Below, in pieces: positions 9,719-17,971 of a DNA stretch of 64,000 nucleotides. The notes beneath the pieces were generated by a model. That model did not search any database and had not been told where the DNA came from. It worked only from the letters and a program-made list of their open reading frames with translations. The first letter of the stretch is position 1; each line of letters opens with the position of its first letter. A program made the position numbers and the translations under genes. Origin of the DNA: Dolomitihabitans soli (lineage in GTDB: Bacteria > Actinomycetota > Actinomycetes > Streptosporangiales > Streptosporangiaceae). The stretch lies in the NCBI RefSeq assembly GCF_022213955.1, contig NZ_JAKNTW010000035.1, forward strand, positions 62,001 through 126,000. Reading direction: 5' to 3'.

Positions 9719-10180
9719 GCAGTAGATCATACGCGGCGAACGGTCGGCGGAACCCGGATCGCCGCGCGGGCCTGCGGGACCTCGCGGACCCCGTGGCCCG
9801 GCCGGGCCTTGCGGACCCTCCGGGCCGGGCGCCGCGGTGGGGACGGCGCGGGGTGAGGACAGCGCGGGTGGCGACGGCGCGGGTGGCGACGGCGCGGAGG
9901 GAGGCGGGGCGTGCGGGTCGGGACGGATGACGGGGGCCCGCCGGTCGTTCGGCCCGATGGTCACGTCGGGGGTGCCGCCGAGCCGTTTGACCTGCCGGAA
10001 CAGCATGTCGCGGTCGTGCTGGGCGGAGTGCAGGCGGTCACCGAGATCTCGGACGGCCATGGAGACCCAGACGGCGAGGCCGGCGAGGATGCCGACGACG
10101 AGGGCCAGGACGAGATCGCGGGGGGCGACCCGGATTCTGTCGTGCGTCGAGTCGCCCCGGCGGAGTCGTGGAACGTGCAT
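9719..10180 (-). CDS. Collagen-like single-pass membrane protein, 3' end not determinable
   Basis: From ATG 10180: a basic N-terminus, one transmembrane helix (about residues 22-43, VLALVVGILAGLAVWVSMAV), a short charged helix to about 70, a proline-rich stretch (82-118), then eight or so Gly-X-Y triplets (119-145). The start overlaps the stop of the upstream gene by one base (TGATG). The frame has no stop after the collagen part; it runs on antisense through the whole pao operon to 6989. That extension is surely not real protein, so either the true C-terminus lies in the 9450-9720 stretch after a frameshift or the stop has been lost. Only the N-terminal 154 codons are given here. Confidence 0.6.
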
Positions 10181-10503
10181 CAGGCGGAGCCGTTCAGGGA
10201 GAGCCAGATCTGGACGAAGAGGGAGACCAGGAGGAGGGCGGCGGGGATGATTCCGGCGTAGAAGCTCTGCCGCCAGTTCGTGCCTCGATCCCGCTCCTGG
10301 GTCTCGATCTTGGTGGCCAGGGCCCTGAACTCCTCGTCGAGGCGGCGCCGAAGCTCCTCCAGGTCGCGTTCGATGCTGATGAAACGTCGCTCGCCTACGC
10401 GCTGCTCGGCGATGAAGAGATCCTGCGACATGAGCCGCTGTATCGCGGAGCTGAGATCGTCGAGCCGTCGTCCGAGCTCACCCGGAGAAGGGTCGGTGCG
10501 CAT
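10180..10503 (-). CDS. Tail-anchored coiled-coil membrane protein
   Basis: 107 residues from the ATG at 10503, chosen because GGAGG precedes it by five bases; a GTG at 10518 is the upstream alternative. Residues about 10-75 form an amphipathic, charged helix (RRLDDLSSAIQRLM, then RDLEELRRRLDEEFRALATK) and residues 80-102 a single transmembrane helix at the very C-terminus. It could act as a membrane-anchored partner of the collagen-like protein, whose start codon shares a base with this stop. Small proteins of this design occur near phage lysis genes, but nothing else here is phage-like. No family name. Confidence 0.65.
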   Translation of the reverse strand: MRTDPSPGELGRRLDDLSSAIQRLMSQDLFIAEQRVGERRFISIERDLEELRRRLDEEFRALATKIETQERDRGTNWRQSFYAGIIPAALLLVSLFVQIWLSLNGSA

Positions 10504-10561
10504 CATCCCCTCCATCACAGAGAAACCGTAGGGTCCTCCTCATGATATTGCCTACAGTAAT

Positions 10562-10578
10562 CGAATGGTAACCATTCG
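10562..10578. promoter_or_regulatory. 17-bp perfect palindrome (operator candidate)
   Basis: CGAATGGTAACCATTCG is fully symmetric around one central base. It lies in the divergent region between the coiled-coil gene (start 10503) and the AfsR-like gene (start 10682), in an AT-rich patch that also holds TTGACC (10586-10591) and TTTATAAAT (10592-10600). It probably binds a dimeric regulator controlling one or both genes. Confidence 0.6.
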
Positions 10579-10681
10579 TAGAAGCTTGACCTTTATAAAT
10601 ATGAGCCGGGGCCACGTACGGCAACGGGGCCGGAGCATCGTCCATGCTCGCGTTCCGGGGCAAGGTGGGATAATCAGCGCC

Positions 10682-13600
10682 ATGCGGTTCGGCATTCTGG
10701 GCGCCATCGAGGTGCGGTCCGACGACGGGCGCCCACTGGCCGTCGGCGGGCCGCGGGCACGGTCGCTGCTCGCGTTGCTGCTTCTCGACGCGGGCCGGGT
10801 CGTGACCGCCGAGCGGCTGATCGACGGTCTGTACGGCGCGGCCCCGCCCGCCGGGGTGACCAACGCGCTGCAGTCGCACGTCTCCCGGCTCCGCCAGGCG
10901 CTGAAGGCCGACGACCGCACCACCGTGGAGTTCCATCCGGCGGGCTACCGGCTCGCGGTGGATCTCGACGACGTCGACGCGCACCGCTTCGAACGGCTCG
11001 CCCGCGAGGGGCGGCGGGCGCTGGTGGCGGGAGACCCGAGAGGAGCCGCCGAGGCACTGCGTGCGGGGCTCGCCCTGTGGCGCGGGCCCGCGCTCGCGGA
11101 CGTGGGCGACGCGCCGTTCGCGGAGGGCCAGGCGGCGCGCCTGGCGGAGCTCCGGCTGGCCGCCCTGGAGGATCGGATCGAGGCCGAACTGGCGCTGGGC
11201 GCGCACCGCGACCTGGTCACCGAACTCGGCCAGCTGGTGGCCGCGCACCCGCTGCGCGAGCGGCTGCGCGGCCAGTTCATGCGGGCCCTGTACGGCGCGG
11301 GCCGCCAGGCCGAGGCGCTCACCGTCTACGAGGACGCCAGACGGGTGCTGGCCGACGAACTGGGCGCCGACCCGTCGGCCGAGCTGGCCGGCATCCACCT
11401 GGCGGTGCTCAGAGGCGACCCGGCGCTCACCGAGACGGCGCGGCCGGTCGGGCGGGCGCTCCCCGGGCAGCTCACCAGCTTCGTGGGCCGGACCGAGGAA
11501 CTGGAGCGGGTCGGCAAGCTGCTCGGCGAGGCCAGGCTGGTCACGCTCACCGGGCCGGGTGGCGCGGGCAAGACGCGGCTGGCCATCGAGGCGGCCGGCC
11601 GCACCCCCGGCGAGGTGTGCTTCGTCGACCTGGCCGCGCTGGGCGAGGGCGGCGAGGTGCCGCAGGCGGTGCTGGCCGCGCTCGGCCTGCGCGAGGGCGC
11701 GCTCCAGCAGCTCCCCGTGCGCGACACGCAGCCGCCCGACCCGGTGGCCCGGCTGCTCACGGCGCTGGCCGAGCGCGCGACGCTGCTCGTGCTGGACAAC
11801 TGCGAGCACGTCGTCGCCGCGGTCGCGACCCTGGTCCACCGGCTGCTCGGCGCGTGCCCGGAGCTGAGGATCCTGACCACCAGCCGGGAGGCGCTGGCCA
11901 TCACCGGCGAGTCGCTCTGCCCGGTCCCCCCGCTGGCGCTGCCGCCGCCCGGCGCCTCGCCCGTCGAGGCGGCCGGCTATCCGGCGGTCCGGCTGTTCGC
12001 CGAGCGCGCGGCGGCCGTCCGGCCCGCCTTCGAGGCCACGCGGAACATCGAGGCCGTCGTCCGCGTCTGCCGCACCCTCGACGGCCTGCCGCTGGCGATC
12101 GAACTGGCCGCCGCCCGGCTCCGCTCCCTGGAGGTCGCCGAGGTCGCCGACCGGCTCGACGACCGGTTCCGGCTGCTGTCACGCGGCAGCCGTACGGCGC
12201 AGCCACGGCACCAGACGCTGCGCGCGGTGGTCGCCTGGAGCTGGGACCTGCTGGACGAGGCGGAGCAGATCCTGGCCAGGCGGCTGACCGTCTTCTCCGG
12301 CGGGATGACGCTGGAGGCGGCCGCCCGGGTGTCCGGCCTGCCCGACTACGAGGTGATCGAACTGCTGGGCGGCCTCGTGGACAAGTCGCTCGTCGAGGTC
12401 TCGGGGACGCGATACCGGATGCTCGACACGATCCGGGTGTTCTGTGCCGAGCGGCTCGCCGAGGCGGGGGAGGAGAGAGAACTGCGCGCCGCCCACGCCG
12501 CGTACTACCTCGACCTGGCCGCGACCGCCGGGCCCCGCCTGCACGGGGCGGCACAGCTCGACTGGCTGGCGCGGCTGGCGGCCGAGCACGACAACCTGCA
12601 CGCGGCGCTGCGCGGGGCGGTGGCCGATCGCGCGATCGAGACGGGGCTCGGGCTGGTGGCGTCCCTGGCCCCCTACTGGTGGCTGCGCGGGCAGCGAACC
12701 GAGGGCGCTCCGATGGCCGCCGACCTGCTGGACGTGATCGGCGTGCGGGTTCCCGGCGGATACGAGGAGGAGTATCTCCTCTGCGTGCTGAGCGCCTACG
12801 TGATCGTGACGAGGGAGCGTGATCTCGCGGAACACGTCGACCTCGCCATGCGTGCCGCCGTCGCGCTGGGGAAGCCGCTCCAGCGGCCGTTCCTCGTGCT
12901 GGCCTGGGGCACGTTCATCGGAGTGCCGAAGCAGGACCCGCCGGCCGCCGATTCGGCGATGATGCGGCACGTCATAGGTGCCACCGATTCCTGGGCCCGC
13001 GCCCTGTTCCACCTGGGTACGGGGTTCCAGCGGTTGCTCGCGAGCGCGGAACTGGCGGTGGCCGAGCAGGAGTTCGCCCGCGCGCTGGCGCTCTTCCGCA
13101 CCTGCGGCGAGCGGTGGGGGACGGCCACCTCCCTCATCGAGCTCTCCAGGCTCGCCGACTGGCGAGGCGACCGCGACCGGGCCCTCGCCATGGCCGACGA
13201 GGCGCTCCTGCTGGTCGAGCAGCTCGGCGCGCTGGAGGACATGTCGGAGGTCATCTCGCACCGGGGGCGGCTCCGGCTGCGGGCGGGCGATCTCGACGGG
13301 GCGGAGCAGGAGTACGAACGGGCGGCGGCGCTGGCCCGCCGTACGGCGCTGCCGGAGTCGATGGCCAAGGCGGCCAGTGGGCTCGCCGAGGTCGCGAGGC
13401 TGCGCGGTGACCTGGCCGGGGCTCGCCGGGAATGTGAGTCGGCGCTCGCGAAGGTGTCGCCCGGCCGGTGGGGCATGGACGAGGTCGGGTCCGAGCTGCA
13501 CGTGACGCTCGGCAGGATCGCCGTCGCCGAGGGCGACCCGGCCGTCGCCGCGGAGCGCTTCCGGGACGGGCTCGCCGCCGCGGTGAACAGCCCGAGCTAC

Positions 13601-13858
13601 CCCGCCGCCGCGGCCGCGGCCGAGGGTACGGCGGGCCTGGCGCTGATCGAGGACGAGCCGGAGCGGGCGGCGCTGCTCCTCGGCGCGGCCCAGGCGCTCC
13701 GCGGCGGGCCGATGGCGCCAGGGCTGGACGAGGCGCGTGCCATCGCCGGAGCCCGGGCCCGGCTCGGGGACGCCGGCTACATCGCCGCCTTCGAGCACGG
13801 CGCCGCGATGACCCGGCAGGAGGCGCTGACACTCCTCGACGCCCCCTTCACCGTCTGA
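10682..13858 (+). CDS. AfsR/SARP-type regulator with BTAD, NB-ARC and TPR domains
   Basis: 1058 residues. Order: winged-helix OmpR-like DNA-binding domain (about 1-95, MRFGILGAIEVRSDDGRPLA), bacterial transcriptional activator domain (95-245, VDLDDVDAHRFERLAREG), NB-ARC ATPase with Walker A GPGGAGKTRLA near residue 291 and Walker B LLVLDNCEHV near 370, then a winged helix (WSWDLLDEAEQILARRL) and TPR-like repeats to the end. This is the AfsR family: ATP-dependent activators of secondary metabolism or development. The start at 10682 matches the family N-terminus. No polyketide or peptide synthase lies in the window, so its target is probably elsewhere or is the neighbouring genes. Confidence 0.88.
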   Translation: MRFGILGAIEVRSDDGRPLAVGGPRARSLLALLLLDAGRVVTAERLIDGLYGAAPPAGVTNALQSHVSRLRQALKADDRTTVEFHPAGYRLAVDLDDVDAHRFERLAREGRRALVAGDPRGAAEALRAGLALWRGPALADVGDAPFAEGQAARLAELRLAALEDRIEAELALGAHRDLVTELGQLVAAHPLRERLRGQFMRALYGAGRQAEALTVYEDARRVLADELGADPSAELAGIHLAVLRGDPALTETARPVGRALPGQLTSFVGRTEELERVGKLLGEARLVTLTGPGGAGKTRLAIEAAGRTPGEVCFVDLAALGEGGEVPQAVLAALGLREGALQQLPVRDTQPPDPVARLLTALAERATLLVLDNCEHVVAAVATLVHRLLGACPELRILTTSREALAITGESLCPVPPLALPPPGASPVEAAGYPAVRLFAERAAAVRPAFEATRNIEAVVRVCRTLDGLPLAIELAAARLRSLEVAEVADRLDDRFRLLSRGSRTAQPRHQTLRAVVAWSWDLLDEAEQILARRLTVFSGGMTLEAAARVSGLPDYEVIELLGGLVDKSLVEVSGTRYRMLDTIRVFCAERLAEAGEERELRAAHAAYYLDLAATAGPRLHGAAQLDWLARLAAEHDNLHAALRGAVADRAIETGLGLVASLAPYWWLRGQRTEGAPMAADLLDVIGVRVPGGYEEEYLLCVLSAYVIVTRERDLAEHVDLAMRAAVALGKPLQRPFLVLAWGTFIGVPKQDPPAADSAMMRHVIGATDSWARALFHLGTGFQRLLASAELAVAEQEFARALALFRTCGERWGTATSLIELSRLADWRGDRDRALAMADEALLLVEQLGALEDMSEVISHRGRLRLRAGDLDGAEQEYERAAALARRTALPESMAKAASGLAEVARLRGDLAGARRECESALAKVSPGRWGMDEVGSELHVTLGRIAVAEGDPAVAAERFRDGLAAAVNSPSYPAAAAAAEGTAGLALIEDEPERAALLLGAAQALRGGPMAPGLDEARAIAGARARLGDAGYIAAFEHGAAMTRQEALTLLDAPFTV

Positions 13859-13886
13859 TGGCGCCCCTGGCGCCGTGGCTGTCGGG

Positions 13887-14357
13887 TCACTCGTGCAGCC
13901 CTCTGCCGTACAGGCGGGCGAAGGTGTGCTGGAGGAGGGGGAGGATCGGCCCGGCGAGGCGGGCGTACCACGCGTGCGGGCGGCTGAACGAGGTGACCGT
14001 GAACCAGAGGGCGCCGTCGTCACCGAGTTCGAGCAGGAAGGACTCCTCGCCGCTCACCGGGTGCCCGTGCAGCGTGCCGTACCCGAAGCCGGTCCTGGTC
14101 GCCTCCTCCACCACCCAGATCACCCGGCAGGGGGCGGCCAGTGGGCCGAGCCGTGCCGTCACGGTGACTCCCGGCGCGACCCGGGGAGCGGTGGTGAGCG
14201 GGCGCAGCCCGAGTCTGGTGTGCCCGCGCCAGGTCATCAGCGCCTCGGCCGCGACGGTGTACGGGACGCCGTTGAGCCGGGTGCGGCGGCGGAGGTGGCG
14301 GTATCCGGCGGGGGGATCGCCGTCACGGGTCGCGCCGACTTCCGGGTAGGTGAACAT
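13887..14357 (-). CDS. DUF1990 domain protein
   Basis: 156 residues, one domain: it opens FTYPEVGATRDGDPPAGY and continues with RVVWV-type strands (CRVIWVVEEATRTGFGYGTL) and GEESFLLELGDDGALWFTV, all typical of DUF1990, a SRPBCC-like fold that may bind a lipid or other hydrophobic ligand. The biochemical role is unknown. The ATG at 14357 follows GAGGA. It sits 10 bp after the YndJ-like gene in the same operon; the same pairing (yndJ with a DUF1990 gene) is known from other bacteria, as far as I recall. Confidence 0.85.
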   Translation of the reverse strand: MFTYPEVGATRDGDPPAGYRHLRRRTRLNGVPYTVAAEALMTWRGHTRLGLRPLTTAPRVAPGVTVTARLGPLAAPCRVIWVVEEATRTGFGYGTLHGHPVSGEESFLLELGDDGALWFTVTSFSRPHAWYARLAGPILPLLQHTFARLYGRGLHE

Positions 14358-14367
14358 CGAGATCCTC

Positions 14368-15165
14368 TCAGAGGGGTTCGGGTCGCAGGCGCAGCCACGC
14401 GGCGATGGCGCACAGACCGAATCCGAACGCGTTGGCCACGCCGTGGGTGGCGACCATCGCCTCCAGCGACGGCCGTGGCAGCCCGGTCGCCTCACCGGTC
14501 GCCCACCACAGGGCGAGGACCATGGACACGGCGAGCACCGTCGCGGAGATCGACAGCAGCGACCTCGTCACGACGTCGGCCGGCCGAATCCGGGTGAGGG
14601 TGAGCCAGCCGACCAGCCACATGCCGGCGGTCAGCACGAGGGCGCCCACGAGTTCGGCGTAGTCGCCCACGAAGTAGCCGCCCAGCACCAGCAAGGTGCC
14701 CAGCGGCACGCTGAGCGCCGTCGCGCGGGCGAGCGCGCCGTCCGCCACGGCCCGGGAGGTGAGCCCCGCGACGAGCGCGGCGGCGAACCCGGCGAAGTGG
14801 AAGTGCGCCACCGTCAGCGCGAGAATGTCGAGGTCGTAGCCCCACAGCCGGTGGCCTGCCCGCTCGGCGACCAGGGCCACCGCCGCCACGGCGGGAGTCG
14901 CCAGCGCGGTGCGCACGGCGAACTCCCGCACTCCCCGGCCCCGCCGGACCACTGCCTGTACGGCGAGCAGCGCCGCCGCGCCCGCGTACAGCAGCGCCGC
15001 CCCGGCGGCCCACCCTCCCCGGTCCAGCACCAGTGAGACCGCGCCGCCGGCCGCCCCGGGCCACCACCATCTCGCGACCGCCGGGGGCACCCGGATCAGC
15101 CGGAGCCCGGCCGGCACCACCACCAGCATTCCGGTTGCCAGGATCAACCCGAGAAGCGGGCTCAT
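14368..15165 (-). CDS. YndJ-like integral membrane protein
   Basis: 265 residues with eight to nine hydrophobic helices. The signature HFHFAGFAAALVAGL (about residue 150) with nearby histidines and a glycine-rich C-terminal helix VATHGVANAFGFGLCAIAAW fits the YndJ family, membrane proteins of unknown function that resemble haem-copper-type helix bundles in their conserved His. The ATG at 15165 follows GGGAG and is preferred over codons further upstream that run into the palindrome at 15182-15199. First gene of an operon with DUF1990. Confidence 0.75.
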   Translation of the reverse strand: MSPLLGLILATGMLVVVPAGLRLIRVPPAVARWWWPGAAGGAVSLVLDRGGWAAGAALLYAGAAALLAVQAVVRRGRGVREFAVRTALATPAVAAVALVAERAGHRLWGYDLDILALTVAHFHFAGFAAALVAGLTSRAVADGALARATALSVPLGTLLVLGGYFVGDYAELVGALVLTAGMWLVGWLTLTRIRPADVVTRSLLSISATVLAVSMVLALWWATGEATGLPRPSLEAMVATHGVANAFGFGLCAIAAWLRLRPEPL

Positions 15166-15181
15166 TGACTGCTCCCAACGA

Positions 15182-15199
15182 TTTTGAACATGTTCAAAA
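15182..15199. promoter_or_regulatory. 18-bp perfect palindrome TTTTGAACATGTTCAAAA
   Basis: Exact symmetry across 18 bases, 17 bp before the YndJ start and about 70 bp before the methyltransferase start, in the divergent promoter region. The form (TTGAAC-GTTCAA) is typical of a TetR- or similar dimer site. No regulator gene is adjacent, so the protein that reads it must lie elsewhere. Confidence 0.75.
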
Positions 15200-15270
15200 C
15201 CCGTCGAGGTCACTCTAGCAGCGATAAATCCACTGGCCATCGAAGGGGACGGCTCGGCAGTATGCCCTGC

Positions 15271-16017
15271 ATGTCATTGCGCTTTCACGAGATCGCCGAG
15301 GGCGATCACCGGATACTCAACCCGTTCACCGACGAGAAGCTGGACCTGCTGGGCGAGGTGAGCAGGCTGCGCCCGGGGATGCGGCTGCTCGATCTGGCCT
15401 GCGGAAAGGGCGAGCTGCTCGGCCGCTGGGCCGCGCGGTACGACATCGAGGGCCTCGGGGTGGACATCAGCCACGTCTTCCTCGGCGCGGCCGAGAGCAG
15501 GATCGCCGAGCTGGGAGTGGCCGCCAAGGTGCGGTTCGAGCAGGGCGACGCCGGAGAGTACCTCCGCACGTCGGCCGAGCCGGCCGGGTTCGACGTCGTG
15601 TCCTGCATCGGGGCGACCTGGATCGGCGGCGGCCTGGCGGGCACCCTCGCGCTGATGCTCCCCGCGTTGCGGCCGGGCGGCATCCTGCTGGTCGGCGAGC
15701 CGTACTGGATCTCCGAGCCGCCGCCGGAGGCCTTCGAGGCGTTCGGCTTCGGCCGCGAGGAGTTCGGCACGCTGGGTGAGACGCTCGGTCGTTTCGAGTC
15801 CTCGGGGGTGGAGCTGATCGAGATGGTGATGGCGGATCCCGACAGCTGGGACCGCTACGTCGCGAGCCAGTGGTGGACCATGAGCGACTGGCTCGCCGCC
15901 AATCCCGGCGACCCCGAAGCCGCCGAGATGCGCGGGATCATCGACCGCGCCCGCCGCTCCCATCTCCTGTACGGCAGGCAGCACCTCGGCTGGGGGGTCT
16001 TCGTCCTGCGCCCCTGA
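15271..16017 (+). CDS. SAM-dependent class I methyltransferase
   Basis: 248 residues. Rossmann-type methyltransferase with the SAM motif LLDLACGKGELLGRWA (about residues 35-50), the acidic second strand GLGVDISHVFL, and FDVVSCIGATWIGGGL as motif IV. Members with this start, MSLRFHEIAEGDHRILNPF, are common single genes in actinobacteria; substrate unknown. I chose the ATG at 15271 because the conserved family N-terminus begins there; ATG 15262 is three codons upstream and no strong ribosome site decides. Divergent from the YndJ operon and sharing its palindromic promoter region. Confidence 0.85.
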   Translation: MSLRFHEIAEGDHRILNPFTDEKLDLLGEVSRLRPGMRLLDLACGKGELLGRWAARYDIEGLGVDISHVFLGAAESRIAELGVAAKVRFEQGDAGEYLRTSAEPAGFDVVSCIGATWIGGGLAGTLALMLPALRPGGILLVGEPYWISEPPPEAFEAFGFGREEFGTLGETLGRFESSGVELIEMVMADPDSWDRYVASQWWTMSDWLAANPGDPEAAEMRGIIDRARRSHLLYGRQHLGWGVFVLRP

Positions 16018-16018
16018 C

Positions 16019-16044
16019 CCGGGCGGACCCGCCGGCCCGCCCGG
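16019..16044. terminator. Hairpin between convergent genes
   Basis: CCGGGCGG (16019-16026) pairs perfectly with CCGCCCGG (16037-16044) around a 10-base loop, directly after the methyltransferase stop and just before the serpin stop. There is no U-run, as is common in such GC-rich genomes. It could end transcription from both sides. Confidence 0.6.
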
Positions 16045-16051
16045 TCCGGAC

Positions 16052-17305
16052 TCAGCGAGCGGCCGGGTCGGCCACCTGGCCGATGAACAGCGGGGTGGAG
16101 GTGGGCTTGTGCATGATGGCGAACGCGAAGGGATGGTCGGCGCGGACCTTGGTACCGGCGCTCGGGGCCGCCATGACAGGGAAGGCCAGGCCGGTGACGG
16201 CGGCCGCCTCGGTGCCCCACTCGTCGACGGTGATGTTGGCGCGGTGGACCGCCTGGTCGATCTGGGCGCCCTCGGTGATGCCGGAGAAATCATTGGACTT
16301 CAGCCCGAGCGCGGCCATCGGGGGCTTGAGGTCCAGGTTGGTGGCGAAGTCCCAGCCGGGCAGCGCGACCTCGACCTGCGTCTCCTTCAGGCCGGTCGAC
16401 ACCTGGCTCAGCGCGGCGGGCTTGAGCAGGTCGCCGGGGGAGCCGCCCTTCGCCGGCAGCAGGATCCACATGGCCAGGTCGCCCTTGGCGTACGGGAGTT
16501 CCACCGCCTGCCAGCCGGGGCCCTCGGCGTACCTGAACGAGGCGCTCTTCTTCATCAGCTCGACCGGCGCGGTGCTGCCGTCGGCGCGGGTGAAGGAGGT
16601 CTTCTCCGGCGCGTCGCCGACGAAGGGCTCCTCCCATTCGGCCTTGAGGTAGACGGCGTTGGCGAGCACCACCTTGGTGTTCGGGCTGAGCTGGTCGAAC
16701 AGCTTCTTGATCCGGCCGGCGGTCTGGTCGTTCACCCATTTGTCGATGGTCTTCGTGGCGTCGCCGGCGAAGTCGACGGTCCGCACGCCCGAGCCGTACT
16801 GCGCGGTGAGGGTGCGCAGGAAGTCGGGTCCGACCTTCAGGCCCTGCTGGGCGAACAACCCGTTGGCGATGCCGACGACGGGCGCGGCCGGTTCCTTCGC
16901 GCCGTCGCGTTCGGCGCCGGTCTCCGGCTTCGGCGGCGGGCCGTCGACCGTGACGATGTCCTTGCTGAGCGTGTTGAAGGCGGAGTGGGGGCCCTCGGCG
17001 GGGAAGCCGAACACCTTGTCCAGTTCGGCTCCGGTGGCGTCCGTCGCGCCCGCCCTGGCCATGCCGTACGCGTAGGCGATGCTCAGCGGTGAGAGCACCG
17101 TGTTGGCGCCTGGCTTGGCGGTGCGGGTGTACAGGGCGTGTCCGAAGGACGTGAGGCCCTGGACCGTCTGGGCGACGGGGGCGTTCTTCGGGAGCTCCCG
17201 ATCCACCCCCTCAGCGGTCAGCACGGCGGACCCGCTTTCTGTCGAGGCACAGGCGGTGGCGGTGAAGGTGACGGCCAGCACGGCCGCGGCGAGTAGAGAG
17301 CGCAC
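16052..17305 (-). CDS. Serpin (serine protease inhibitor), lipoprotein
   Basis: 417 residues, the normal serpin length plus a leader. The N-terminus MRSLLAAAVLAVTFTATAC is a lipoprotein signal with Cys19, so the protein is probably anchored outside the membrane. Serpin landmarks: NTVLSPLSIAYAYGMARAGA, VVLANAVYLKAEWEEPF, the breach/hinge VDEWGTEAAAVTG and the end HPFAFAIMHKPTSTPLFIGQ. The hinge GTEAAAVTG is consistent with an inhibitory serpin. A Gly/Ala/Lys-rich insert lies near residue 125-140. The reactive bond should lie in GLAFPVMAAPSAG; the exact P1 is not certain. Target protease unknown; a large secreted subtilisin lies 11 kb away. Confidence 0.92.
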   Translation of the reverse strand: MRSLLAAAVLAVTFTATACASTESGSAVLTAEGVDRELPKNAPVAQTVQGLTSFGHALYTRTAKPGANTVLSPLSIAYAYGMARAGATDATGAELDKVFGFPAEGPHSAFNTLSKDIVTVDGPPPKPETGAERDGAKEPAAPVVGIANGLFAQQGLKVGPDFLRTLTAQYGSGVRTVDFAGDATKTIDKWVNDQTAGRIKKLFDQLSPNTKVVLANAVYLKAEWEEPFVGDAPEKTSFTRADGSTAPVELMKKSASFRYAEGPGWQAVELPYAKGDLAMWILLPAKGGSPGDLLKPAALSQVSTGLKETQVEVALPGWDFATNLDLKPPMAALGLKSNDFSGITEGAQIDQAVHRANITVDEWGTEAAAVTGLAFPVMAAPSAGTKVRADHPFAFAIMHKPTSTPLFIGQVADPAAR

Positions 17306-17365
17306 AAGCTTTATGACGTACCCGCCCGCCGCTTGGTTCAGAGACGACCGGATCAGGGCCGGGAG

Positions 17366-17971
17366 TCAGGTGAGGGCGGCGAAGGCGCCCGCGCCGATCA
17401 GCGCGACCGCCCAGGCCAGGTCCAGGTTGAACCACGCCTTGCGCAGTACGGCGACGCCCAGCCGCTCGTAGACGATCAACGCGAGCGTGGTGGCGACCGT
17501 GAGCATCGCCAGTGTGTGCACCGCCGTGGACAGCAGCGCCTGCCCGGTCAGCGTGATCGCCGCCGTGCCGCCGTCGCGCAGCGTGACCGGGAGCACCATC
17601 AGCCCGGCGCCGTGCGCGGTCGCCATCAGGAAGGACCAGCCGGCGAGCTGCCACCGGGTCACCCGCATGCCGACCCACCGGGGATGCCGGCGCCGTACCA
17701 GCCGCCAGATCCCGAACCCGCAGACGATCGCGGCCACGCCGTACGACACGGCCCTGGGCGGGGCGGCGAGTCGTGCGGCGGCGACCAGCGCCAGCGTGAT
17801 CAGCACCGAGGCGGCGTGGCCCAGCACGATCGGGGGGAGCGCGCGGAACACCGCGTCGCGGGAGCGTTCCTGCAGGCCGAGGGCGACGGCGAAGAGCCAG
17901 CCCATGGCCGGGTTCAGGCCGTGAAAGGCGCCGAGCCCGGCCAGGACCAGAAACGAGGTGACGTCGATCAC
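17366..17971 (-). CDS. NicO-like polytopic membrane protein coupled to the SBP56 gene
   Basis: 201 residues, about six hydrophobic helices. The motif FHGLNPAMGWLFAVALGLQE near residue 16 and histidines in VLGHAA and ATAHGAG recall the HX4-type histidine motifs of NicO/RcnA-like metal carriers and of urease-accessory-type transporters, but the overall match is loose. Its ATG overlaps the TGA of the selenium-binding-protein gene (17968-17971), so it is made in a fixed ratio with that enzyme. A role in copper or other metal supply to the coupled enzyme, or in exporting its product, is inference only. Confidence 0.7.
   Translation of the reverse strand: MIDVTSFLVLAGLGAFHGLNPAMGWLFAVALGLQERSRDAVFRALPPIVLGHAASVLITLALVAAARLAAPPRAVSYGVAAIVCGFGIWRLVRRRHPRWVGMRVTRWQLAGWSFLMATAHGAGLMVLPVTLRDGGTAAITLTGQALLSTAVHTLAMLTVATTLALIVYERLGVAVLRKAWFNLDLAWAVALIGAGAFAALT

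Noticed and set aside
10586-10600. TTGACC followed by TTTATAAAT taken as one promoter
   Set aside because: The two lie almost adjacent (no 16-18 bp gap), so they cannot be the -35 and -10 of one sigma-70-type promoter.
10682-13858. Secondary-metabolite gene cluster led by the AfsR-like regulator
   Set aside because: No synthase, cyclase or tailoring set lies within 10 kb.
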